Shown here piece by piece: positions 54,418-64,000 of a stretch of DNA of 64,000 nt. The DNA is taken from positions 344,392,344 through 344,456,343 of the forward strand of contig NC_090440.1 in the NCBI RefSeq assembly GCF_031143425.1. Direction: 5' to 3'. Origin of the DNA: Pleurodeles waltl (Eukaryota; Chordata; Amphibia; Caudata; Salamandridae). The notes under the pieces are model-generated. The model ran no database searches. It saw only the letters and a list, made by a program, of their open reading frames with translations, and had not been told where the DNA came from. Each line of letters begins with the position of its first letter. Position 1 is the first letter of the stretch. A program made the translations under genes and the position numbers.

Positions 54418-57089
54418 TGTAAAGAAATGGCTCCCTGTTGCAGTTACCCCCCACTTTTTGCCTGATACTGATGCTGACTTGACTGAGAAGTGTGCTGGGA
54501 CCCTGCTAACCAGGCCCCAGCACCAGTGTTCTTTCACCTAAAATGTACTTTTGATTCCACAATTGGCACACCCTGGCATCCAGGTAAGTCCCTTGTAAAT
54601 GGTACCCCTGGTACCAAGGGCCCTGATGCCAGGGAAGGTCTCTAAGGGCTGCAGCATATCTTATGCCACCCTGGGGACCCCTCACTCAGCACAGACACAC
54701 TGCTTGCCAGCTTGTGTGTGCTGATGAGAACAAAACGAGTAAGTCGACATGGCACTCCCCTCAGGGTGCCATGCCAACCTCACACTGCCTATGCAGTATA
54801 GATAAGTCACCCCTCTAGTAGGCCTTACAGCCCTAAGGCAGGGTGCACTATACCATAGGTGAGGGCACCAGTGCATGAGCACTATGCCCCTACAGTGTCT
54901 AAGCAAAACCTTAGACATTGTAAGTGCAGGGTAGCCATAAGAGTATATGGTCTGGGAGTCTGTCAAAAACGAACTCCACAGCTCCATAATGGCTACACTG
55001 AATACTGGGAAGTTTAGTATCAAACTTCTCAGAATAATAAACCCACACTGATGCCAGTGTTGGATTTATTAAAAAATGCACACAGAGGGCATCTTAGAGA
55101 TACCCCCTGTATTTTACCCAATTGTTCAGTGCAGGACTGACTGGTCTGTGCCAGCCTGCTGCTGAGAGACGAGTGTCTGACCTCATGCAGTGAGAGCCTT
55201 TGTGCTCTCTGAGGACAGAAACAAAGCCTGCTCTGGGTGGAGGTGCTTCACACCTCCCCCCTGCAGGAACTGTAACACCTAGCAGTGAGCTTCAAAGGCT
55301 CAAGCTTCGTGTTACAATGCCCCAGGGCACTCCAGCTAGTGGAGATGCCCGCCCCCTGGACCCAGCCCCCACTTTTGGCGGCAAGTCCAGGAGAAAATAA
55401 TGAGAATAACAAGGAGGAGTCACTGGCCAGTCAGGACAGCCCCTAAGGTGTCCTGAGCTGAAGTGACTCCAACTTTTAGAAATCCTCCATCTTGCAGATG
55501 GAGGATTCCCCAATAGGATTAGGGATGTGACCCCCTCCCCTTGGGAGGAGGCACAAAGAGGGTGTACCCACCCTCAGGGCTAGTAGCCATTGGCTACTAA
55601 CCCCCCAGACCTAAACCCGCCCTTAAATTTAGTATTTAAGGGCTTCCCTGAACCTAAGAATTTAGATTCCTGAAACTACAAGAAGAAGAAGACTGCTGAG
55701 CTGAAAAACCCCTGCAGAGGAAGAACAGAAGACACCAACTGCTTTGGCCCCAGACTTACCGGCCTGTCTCCTGCCTTCCAAAGAAACCTGCTCCAGCGAC
55801 GCTTTCCAAGGGACCAGCGACCTCTGAATCCTCTGAGGACTGCCCGACTTCAAGAAAGACAAGAAACTCCAGAGGACAGTGGCACTGCTCCAAAAGAACT
55901 GCAACTTTGTTTCAAGGAGCAGACTTAAAGACCCCTGCAACTCCCCGCAAGAAGCGTGAGACTTGAAACACTGCACCCGGCGACCCCGACTCGACTGGTG
56001 GAGAATCAACACCTCAGGGAGGACCCTCCGGCGACTCCGAGACCGTGAGTAACCAAAGCTGTCCCCCCTGAGCCCCCACAGCGACGCCTGCAGAGGGAAT
56101 CCCGAGGCTCCCCCTGACCGAGACTGCCTGAACTCCATTTCCCGACGGCTGGAAAAGACACTGCACCCGCAGCCCCCAGCACCTAAAGGAACGGAACTCC
56201 GGTGCAGGAGTGACCCCCAGGAGGCCCTCTCCCTTGCCCAGGTGGTGGCTACCCCGAGGAGCCCCCCCTTGCCTGCCTGCAACGCTGAAGAGATCCCTTG
56301 ATCTCTCATTGAAAACCATTGTAAACCCGACGCGTGTTTGCACACTGCACCCGGCCGCCCCCGCGCTGCTGAGGGTGTACTTTTTGTGCTGACTTGTGTC
56401 CCCCCGGTGCCCTACAAAACCCCCCTGGTCTGCCCTCCGAAGACGCGGGTACTTACCTGCTGGCAGACTGGAACCGGGGCACCCCCTTCTCTCCATTGAA
56501 GCCTATGTGTTTTGGGCACCTCTTTGACCTCTGCACCTGACCGGCCCTGAGCTGCTGGTGTGGTAACTTTGGGGTTGCTCTGAACCCCCAACGGTGGGCT
56601 ACCTTGGACCCAAACCTGAGACTTGTAAGTGATTTACTTACCTGACAAAACTAACAAAAACTTACCTCCCCCAGGAACTGTGTCCACTTTTAAAACAGCT
56701 ATTTGTGTTTTATATGAAAAGTATATATGCTACTGTAATTATTCAAAGTTACTAAAGTACTTACCTGCAATACCTTTCAAATGAGATATTACATGTAGAA
56801 TTTGAACCTGTGGTTCTTAAAATAAACTAAGAAAATATATTTTTCTATAACAAAACCTACTGGCTGGATTTGTCTCTGAGTGTGTGTTCCTCATTTATTG
56901 CCTGTGTGTATGTACAACAAATGCTTAACACTACTCCTTTGATAAGCCTACTGCTCGACCACACTACCACAAAATAGAGCATTAGTATTATCTCTTTTTT
57001 GCCACTATCTTACCTCTAAGGGGAACCCTTGGACTCTGTGCATACTATTCCTTACTTTGAAATAGTGCATACAGAGCCAACTTCCTACA
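54418..57089 (-). mobile_element. 2.67-kb solo LTR (or terminal-repeat element) with CTCAT duplication
   Basis: Runs from TGTAAAGAAATGG to CTTCCTACA (TG...CA ends), flanked by CTCAT at 54413-54417 and 57090-57094. Joining the flanks after removing one CTCAT restores the gag frame (...VHAYDE/ERLLQAF). Internal AATAAACTAAG at 56820 and TAGTATTTAAGGGC near 55632 suggest plus-strand transcription signals, so orientation is uncertain. The frames across it (for example 55662-56345 on the minus strand) show no domain. Its length is unusual for an LTR; it might be a non-coding retrotransposon derivative. Confidence 0.85.
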
Positions 57090-57094
57090 CTCAT

Positions 57095-57174
57095 CATAAG
57101 CATGAACAGACTCCTTTGTCTCCTGAGATGTCCTGTTAATCATTTGCCAATCAATATCTTTATGGGAAAACCTA
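57095..57174 (-). pseudogene. ERV gag segment between two insertions
   Basis: Minus strand gives FSHKDIDWQMINRTSQETKE followed by SVHAYDE, typical of the retroviral capsid region, contiguous in frame with the gag part at 54412. It is bounded by the solo LTR and Harbinger copy D. Confidence 0.72.
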
Positions 57175-57462
57175 GGCCCTCATTATGAACATGGCGGTAA
57201 ACACCGCACCGCCGGCGGTAAAAACTGCCAACAGAGATGCGGTCCGGACTGCCAAATAATGAACCAACTGAAACACAGGCATCCTGAAAACCACCCACCG
57301 CCAGCAGAGGAGTGCCAACAACGATGGCAGAGCTCGCCCACAGACCGACGGAATGGCCCAACCTGACCATCAAATAATGAACCTCTAGACCACCGTCAGT
57401 TCCGGGGCGGGAACCACCGCCACGCAAAGCCAGGCAGAAACGAACCAAACGCCAAAGCAGAC

Positions 57463-57545
57463 ATGGATAGAGAGCTGCAGATCATGCCAGCCCTTCTCCT
57501 TGCCATATACCTCCACCACCGAGACTGCTGACGAAGACGACGACT
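57463..57545 (+). pseudogene. Transposase exon 1 of Harbinger copy D
   Basis: 83 nt from ATG to the donor GTAAGT: MDRELQIMPALLLAIYLHH then RDC, an in-frame TGA (TGG in copy B) and an Arg run. Its position and length match copies A and B. Confidence 0.78.
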
Positions 57546-57920
57546 GTAAGTACTGCAACCTACGAAACAAGGGAAGAAAGGGCACAGTTACAAACCCACC
57601 CACTCCACCCACCCTGCAATGCTCACACAACCCTTCACAGCAGCACAAGCCATACACCCCAGAGCAAGAGGTACTTACCCGACACAAGGCAAATCCAACC
57701 TGCCCAAAGTACATACATGTGCCCAACACCCCCAAACAGTGAAACGAGAGACCAGGGATCCGGAGTGTGCCTCCAAAAACACAGGCCACAGATTAACTTT
57801 TATTTCAGCTCTCCGATCAAACGAATTGTAAATAAGGCAAATGGCTAGTCCATAGTGGTAGAAGTCCCATGGGCCACAATGGCCCCAACCTAACTCCCAC
57901 AAGTGCTACGGTACTCCACT

Positions 57921-59439
57921 TCATAGGAGCAACAATGGGATATCCAGGCTCCTCAGGGAACAGGGCAGAGGTTGGTGGGGATTTACGACAGGGGTGGGGC
58001 TTAGATTTGCGTTCGGAAGGTGTAGAGGGTTTGAGTTTGGCTTTGGAACGTGGGGGAGTATGCTTGGACCGGGTGGAGTCAGATGGAATAGGCTCAGTAC
58101 GGGGCTTCTTCCACTCTGGGGAAGGGGCACGGGAATGTGAAGGGCGGACAGGGGCGGGCTGTGACATGGAAGGAATGGACAGTGCATGGAGGTGTGCACG
58201 TTTAGGTACGAGATGGGGTGGGCCAGTGGGTTGGAATAGGTCAGCACGGTAGAGGAAAAGTTTCTTTGGTGCAATTGGGTTGGGGCTGGAGGAAGACGTG
58301 GGAGTGGAGGTAGAGGTTGTGCTCGTAAGTGGTGTAGGTGTGTGTGTTGTGGGTGCAGGTGACTGGACAGTATGCTGAGGCGTGGTGGATGTGTGATGGG
58401 TGGGTGTTTTGGTGCGTTTGTGTTTTTGAAGGAGGGGGGGTGGACCCAGTGGGACAAGACAGGCTTGCCAGTGTGAATGTATGTTGTTTGGGTGTCTGCA
58501 AGTCTGGGGAGTGTGCTGCATGTGTCAACTAAAGTAGTTATGGTGAGTGCAGGTGTGGTGTCTGGGGTGCATGTATGGATGTGTGCTATTGTAGTGACAG
58601 CAGGAATAGTGTCAGCAACAGTGAATGAAGGTGCAGTGCCTGGGGGGGTGTATGTAGAGGAGACAGACAGGGATGCAGAAGAGGTGGGCACACTCGGGGA
58701 AGTGGATGTTGCTGTGTGTGCATGTGTATCTTGGCTGTGTGAATGCTTGTGGTGGGAGGTGTGGTGCTTGTGTTTGGAAGTGTGCTTCTTGTGTGTTGAG
58801 GTGTGTGCCTGCGTGTCAGATTGTGTGCTTTGGATGGGTGAAGGGAGTGGGGTGCTGGAAGGGGTAGAGGAGGTTGGAGGGGTGACGGAATGACCAGGGA
58901 CACTGGCTGCTGTCAAAGAGGAGGGCAGAGCCTGAAAAGATCTCTGTAGGCCAGACACGCACCGTGAATGCCATCCAGATAGGCATTGGTCTTCTGCATC
59001 TCTGATGCTAGCCCCTGGATGGCATTAACGAAGGTTGTCTGCCCTACAGAGCTGTTCTCAAGAGGTCAATAGCCTTCTCCTTGAGGGCAGCAGGGCTGAA
59101 TGGGGCAAGGGAAGAGGTGCCTGGGGCGAAGGAGACACACACCCTTCTGGGTGAGCGGGTACGGACAACTCGGTGGGGAGCACATGGGAGGGCAGTGATG
59201 GAATGGGGTGGGGGAAGATGACACAGTAGGTGTGGGCCCACTAGGGTCTGCCACCGCCAGGAAGCCCCCATTGGAGGAGGTATCGGAGTCATTACCTCCA
59301 ACGGTAGTTGCCTCCCCCGTGGTACTCCCCTCGCCTTCCAAACCACTGGTTCCCTTGGTGTTGGACGACTCTGCCTCTGAGGATCCGTGGGCTGCTGCAT
59401 CCCCACTCGCCGGTGCCTCAGCTCCCTCTCCAGATGATG
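57921..59439 (-). pseudogene. SANT2 exon 3 of Harbinger copy D
   Basis: Acceptor TGTACATCAG at 59440-59449, then SSGEGAEAPASGDAAAHG and the acidic Ser/Thr stretch as in copy A; frame changes follow near 59200. SFAPGTSSLAPFSPAAL and EKAIDLLRTAL mark the helical segment (59130-59044), then a long Pro/Ser/Thr tail and a Lys-rich end (EWKKPRTEPIP, RSKAKLKPSTPSERKSK). Several frames are needed to read it, so it is broken. Confidence 0.8.
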
Positions 59440-59804
59440 CTGATGTACACAGACAACACAAGAGAACAGGGATGGGGAGACAAAAAAGCAGAGACATTTG
59501 AAAATAGCTGAATGGAGTGAAGATAGTGGTTCATAAATACACCCAGCAGAAGACCCTCCAACAGGCAGCACCTATCGCTATACCCATGGCTTTACCCCTG
59601 ACTAGTGCCCAGAATCCTACTCTACAGCCATTCCCCAAATAACTTAAGGACCCGACGTATAGGAGACCTGACAAAACACCCCTACTCCCCACTTGGGCCA
59701 TAACGTAGATGGACATCAGTCAGAGTCCCTGCAACTAAGCAATGTAAACCCGAATGCACACACAGACATCTATCAAGGGTCAAAAATATGGTATGTGTAC
59801 TCAC

Positions 59805-59892
59805 CCCCTGGTGACTGCTGTGCAGCCTTGAAGCGCCCATCCAGGTCTGGGTACGCCACCGCCAGGATACGTAGCATAAGGAGGTTCAGTGC
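59805..59892 (-). pseudogene. SANT2 exon 2 remnant of Harbinger copy D
   Basis: Minus-strand end of exon 2, with LMLRILAVAYPDLDGRFK and the donor GGGTGAGT. It is fused at 59893 directly to the transposase by a deletion. Confidence 0.75.
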
Positions 59893-60959
59893 CATGTGGA
59901 TTTGTGAACCACGGTGGAGCGTAACATCATTATCAATTACAGACTCACCCGCGCAACTATTCTTGAACTTTGTGCATTATTGGATCCTGCACTGACTCCG
60001 GCAAATCGTAATCAGCATGCCATCCCTACTGAAGTGCAGGTGCTTTCTGCACTCCATTTCCTGGCCACTGGCTCATTTCAAGTGACAGTGGGCATGGTTG
60101 CTGGTTTTTCATAGCCAATGTTCAGCATTATACTGACAAAATTTCTGAATGCATTTGTATGACACCTGTGAGGTTTCCCCAAAGTACTGACCTCCCTGCC
60201 ATCAAGTCAGACTTCTATGCCTTTGCCAACATACCCCATGTGATAGGTGCCATCGGTGGCACCCACATACCTATAATCCCCCAAGGAGTAAGTGTACAGG
60301 TGTACAGAAACCGGAAGAACTTTCACTCCATGAACATTCAATTGATGTGTACTGCAGACCAGTACATCACACATGTGAATGCCATGTTCACTGGTTCAGT
60401 CCATGATTCATTTGTGCTGAGGAACAGTAGTGTGCCACAGAAGATGGAACAACTACAAGAGGACAGAGGGTGGATCATGGATAGGTGTTTCTGTCACTTA
60501 TTGCCACCTTGCAGACAGCCAGCCTGTCTGCCTCTGAGGCTTGTCATTTAAAGTTGTGTTGTTAACCTTTTTCTAGGTGATTCTGGCTATCCCAACTTGC
60601 GTTGGCTCCTGACACCAGTGAGGAATCCCGGAACAGAGGCAGAGAGGAATTACGATGAGGCCCATGGATGTACTAGGAGGGTGATAGAGCGCACAATAGG
60701 TCTCCTGAAGGCTAGATTTTGTTGTCTACATATCTCTGGCGGTTCCCTGGCCTGTGGCCCTGAAAAAGTGTGTAGAATAGTGGTGGCCTGCTGCATGCTG
60801 TACAAAGTGGCTGTGAGAAATTCTATCCCACTCTTGGAGGAGGAGGGTGCTGTATATCCAGACCAGCTTCCTCAGAGAGGGGACAAGAGTGATGGTGATG
60901 ATGAGGAAGGGGAAGATGTAAATTCCAAGACCCAACTGATACAACTCTACTTCAAGTAA
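59893..60959 (+). pseudogene. Transposase exons 2-3 of Harbinger copy D
   Basis: Begins at VDL, then ERNIIINYRLTRATILELCA. Stops lie after GMVAGFS (60112) and before the catalytic part. GAIGGTHIPIIP shows the first catalytic Asp replaced by Gly. A 92-bp intron-like insertion (60485-60576, GTGTTT...TTTCTAG) lies just before GDSGYPNLRWLL, as in copy B. The last part (60597-60959) is open, with RRVIERTIGLLKARF and an acidic tail. Confidence 0.88.
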
Positions 60960-61379
60960 CTATGTGGGACAATTGGAAGAGATTGGTGTCTGTGCATCAT
61001 ACTGTCAGTGTGCCTTGTCATCTGGGGGGGGTGGAATATACTTATTGCCACTGTGTCCAGGTCTGCATAGGACAGAATTCAATTTAGTGTATAATTTCTA
61101 AACATATTTAGGCACAACTACATGTAAGGCAAGTGATGCATTTCATGCTACGCAGGTAGAAATAAAGGAGTTATCAACCAGTTGCATCCATACTTCACTT
61201 TGTTCACACATAATGACAGGGGACTTTGTAACTGGTGTGATATGTGTTTTATTTGGTGCAGGGATTAAATCGTGCAAATGACAGTGATGGCAGTGGGTCA
61301 ATGGTGGTCATCCAAAGTGGCAACATGGTGGCAGCATTGTTGGCAGTATTGTTAGGTCCATCCATGCTTACATGAGTTT

Positions 61380-62962
61380 TTACTTCTTAGAGGGGGCCTT
61401 ATTCTTGGCATGTGTTCCTGTGCCATATCTTGGCCTGAGGGTCCATTTGGGCACCTGTTTTTGGCCTTTAGGGGATGAGATGGATGTCCCCTGTGTTTCC
61501 TCAGAGGGTAGTACGTGTGAAGTTGCTGCTGATGCTCTTATTGTCCAGTCCGTCTCCTGTGCTCTAGTGGGGGCTTCCTGTTCTGTGTGGGCCTCAGGCT
61601 GTGTTTGGACAATCTGCAGCAGCGCACCTACTATGCTGGCCATTGTGGCATTGTACAGTTTCCACTGCTTCATGGCCTCTTGGTGGTGTGCTTGCTGCAT
61701 CCTCTAACTCTGCTCCAGGGTGGATACTATCTGGGCCAATCTGTCCTGGGTACAGTGGTAGGCTTCCAGGACCTCAGAGATCATGTCCTGGGCTGCAGCA
61801 TCCATCCTGTGGCCCCCCTGGACCAGTGATACCCTCCCACTGGGCCTAGACCCCTGTGCCTGTGTCCCCTGCACAGGTCTGGCAGTACCACTTGTTCTGG
61901 TACCATCATCTTCCTGCCTGTTGGTAGGGGGTGACTGTGGCCTCTGAACCTGTGTTCCACCAGTCTATGGCCTGGATACACAGGTGCGGGGATGGTTGCC
62001 CTGGCCTGATGTTATTGGCTGGTTGGTAGGGGTGTCAGTGGTATCTTGGGTGGGGCTGTTGGATGCTGACAGTCCAGGTCTGTGTGAGGGGCCAGCCTGC
62101 TCATCAGTGTCCGGGGTTCCATCCCCAGTGTCCTGTGAAGTGCCTCTGTCTCCCTGGGTGGCGCTGCCACTCCTTGTCCTGTCCGTCAGGGTGGCATGGG
62201 TGGTGGTGCCTGTTGGGGGAAATGGACATGTCTGTTACATTTGCATGGTCGGATGAGGGCAGGGGCCTGGGCGGGTTTGTGCAGCTTACACACTTTGGAG
62301 CCATGCAGGATGCTTTAGTGAGGTTAGCATTGCTTTTAGCTTAGGATGTGGAGGTGCATTGTGGGTGTTATAGGCCATTGTGTTTCTTGTAGAGGTGGGT
62401 GGCTGTGCACACTGCGAGGGATGTGGGCATGTTAGAGGGTTTGTGGGCATGCAAGGGGAGTGGATTCAGTGCCTGTAGCCTGGGTGGGGTAGTGGTCCTG
62501 GTGGGTATTGGAGGGGTGGGGTGGGGTGGGGTGGTGCATGCATTACAGGTGTGATGGATAGGGGGTAAATGTAGACGACATACCCAATTCCATTCCTCCA
62601 GTGAGTCCAGTGAGGCCTTCTGGGTGCAGGATGGCCAGTACCTTTTCCTCCCAGTCAGTGTAGTCGGGTGGTGTTGGTGGGGGTCCTCCCCAAGTATTCT
62701 GGACTGCAATGTGGTGCCTGGATGCCATGACCTTGACCTTCCCCCGCAGGTCGTTCCATCTCTTGCGGATGTCGTCCCTGGTGCATAGATGGCGTCCCAC
62801 TGCATTGACCCTGTTGACAATCCTCTGCCATAACTCCATCTTCCTGGCAATGGGTGTGTGCTGCACCTGAGCCCCAAATAGTTGTGGCTCGACCTCCAGG
62901 ATCTCGTCCACCATGGTCCTTAGCTCCCTTTCTGTGAAGCGTGGGTGTTTGGGGGATGCCAT
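61380..62962 (-). pseudogene. SANT1 of Harbinger copy D (two exons)
   Basis: Exon 1 is 62962-62584, exactly 379 nt as in copy A, open and starting MASPKHPRFTERELRTMVDE with IRKRWNDLRGKV; donor GTATGT. Exon 2 is 62209-61380 (acceptor CCCCCAACAG) with the acidic linker (DEQAGPSHRPG) and coiled coil (HQEAMKQWKLYNATMASIVG), ending in a Lys-rich tail (KNKAPSKK). At least one in-frame stop (TAG near 61705) breaks exon 2. The SANT domain itself looks undamaged. Confidence 0.87.
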
Positions 62963-63503
62963 GGTGAGTGTTGTGAATGGTGTCTGGTGTGGATCTCGGT
63001 GAGGGTGCTCTTCTGTGGTTCGGTGTAAGGTAAGGTTTATTGTGGTGTTCGGTGTCTGTTTCTGGTGATCTCTGTCTTTGTTGGCCTACTTTTGTTGCAA
63101 AGGATTGTGGGGTGTGTCTGTGAGTGTTTTATGGTGTTGTGGATGTGTGTCAGGTGTGTGGGTTTCTAACTTGTCCAATGTGTTCACTTCTTACTGTTGG
63201 GTCCACTTGCCGCCCATGGCGGGCTGCACTGCCAATGGTCGTTCGGCTTCCACCGACCGCCAAAGTGATTTGTGCATCATTATTTGGAGGGTGGGATGTG
63301 GGTGTGCTCGGTGGTGGCGGGGTGGGAGGTCCAGCATTTCTGCTGACAGGGTCCTGGCGGAGACTGGTGGACTGGTGATTTTTGTCGGAATCAGTTTTTT
63401 GGATCATTATATGGCGGGTTTCTGTTCACCGCCAATGGCGGTCTTCTGTTCACTGTTGCCACGGCGGTCAGCAGTGGTTACCGCCGTGTTCATAATGACC
63501 GCC

Positions 63504-63655
63504 CGGTTTTCAGAAATTCAATCGCCTTGTAATAGGTTTTCCTCGCCTCTAAAGATGACGCACCTGTTACTGCATCCCTTGGCGGCTCACACGTTGGCCA
63601 ATCAACACTCCACTTACACTCAGCCCACAAATCTGCTGGAACCACAATCTCAAAC
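63504..63655 (-). pseudogene. ERV gag segment beyond Harbinger copy D (tentative)
   Basis: Minus strand can be read as ASSLEARKTYYKAIEFLKT up to the Harbinger border, plausibly gag upstream of 57174. The match is by position and frame, not by a firm motif. Confidence 0.4.
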
Positions 63656-64000
63656 TAGGGCCCATATTTATACTTGGTTTGCGCTGAATTAGCGTCATTT
63701 TTTTACACTAATTCAATGCTGACCTAACTCCATATTTATACTTTGGCACTAGACACGTCTGGCGCCAAAGATATGGACATGGGCTCAAACAATTTGAAAG
63801 ATGTACAGAACTTTCAACTGTTGCCTTTTGCACAAATAGCTACTTTTCCGGCTATGGCTTTCTCACAAATACAAGTAAGATTCAACCAGCAAATCTCACT
63901 TCAATTGATACAGATTCTCCCTGTGTACTCAGGATTCACCTAATATCAACCAACAACTCACACACTCAACGGAATTCTACTACTATTGTTGACAGCGATC
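63656..64000. other. Unclassified; short CATATTTATACTT repeat and unknown flank
   Basis: 63656-63770 carries CCATATTTATACTTGG, GAATTAGCGTCATTT and a second CCATATTTATACTTTGG, suggesting a small mobile repeat with GGGCCCATATTTATAC at its left edge. The remainder to the window end may be the 5' part of the ERV, but I recognise nothing in it. Confidence 0.35.

Larger units (their letters stand above)
57175..63503 (-). mobile_element. Harbinger copy D, decayed, three-gene plan
   Basis: Ends GGCCCTCATTATGAACATGGCGGTAA-like and inverted GGGCGGTCATTATGAAC. Contents from left: transposase exon 1 (+), SANT2 exon 3 (-), a remnant of SANT2 exon 2, transposase exons 2-3 (+), SANT1 (-). A deletion at about 59893 removed SANT2 exon 1, most of exon 2 and the start of transposase exon 2. 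Flanking triplets do not match (CTA and CGG). It is inserted in ERV gag. Confidence 0.9.

Noticed and set aside
55662..56496. 227- and 160-codon minus-strand frames
   Set aside because: They lie in the GC-rich part of the solo LTR, have no domain, and overlap in different frames.

Overview
This window looks like salamander nuclear DNA, most likely a newt close to Pleurodeles. I infer this from the very high density of nested transposons, spliced transposon genes, PIF/Harbinger elements and their short derivatives, Penelope-like elements (PLEs) and an old endogenous retrovirus (ERV). I found no exon that I could assign to a host gene. Almost all coding sequence belongs to mobile elements.

Layout. 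1-8.7 kb: unclassified, mostly AT-rich DNA with three Harbinger-type short elements. 8.7-10.5 kb: a ~460-bp tandem repeat whose units carry two different Harbinger miniature elements at the same internal site. 10.5-14.9 kb: a composite repeat (TATAGTTA blocks, 32-bp minisatellite, GC-rich block) interrupted by a 1.09-kb solo LTR. 16.0-27.95 kb: a minus-strand PLE with a GIY-YIG nuclease, split by an 8.6-kb Harbinger transposon (copy A, 18952-27555). 28.0-33.4 kb: more composite repeat, a tRNA-like sequence and a second PLE split by a 3' LINE fragment. 33.5-42.2 kb: decayed Harbinger copy B joined to a partial repeat of itself (copy C). 42.9-47.1 kb: composite repeat and an LTR-like repeat carrying two Harbinger miniature elements. 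47.1-64.0 kb: minus-strand ERV remnants (gag, protease, RT, integrase end, env) split by a Harbinger derivative, a 2.67-kb solo LTR with a 5-bp target duplication, and Harbinger copy D (57175-63503).

The main discovery is the gene plan of the Harbinger family. Harbinger elements are normally described with two genes, a DDE transposase and one Myb/SANT-like protein. Copies A, B and D have three: SANT1, transposase and a second, different SANT-like protein (SANT2). The transposase starts with an 83-nt exon just inside one terminal inverted repeat, and its first intron (about 4.5 kb in copy A) contains the whole SANT2 gene on the opposite strand. Exon lengths agree between copies (83 nt for transposase exon 1, 379 nt for SANT1 exon 1, 114 nt for SANT2 exon 1). 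In copy A all three reading frames are open and the element has matching inverted repeats and a 3-bp ATA target duplication, so it may be intact. Copies B, C and D carry stops, frameshifts, lost splice sites and deletions.
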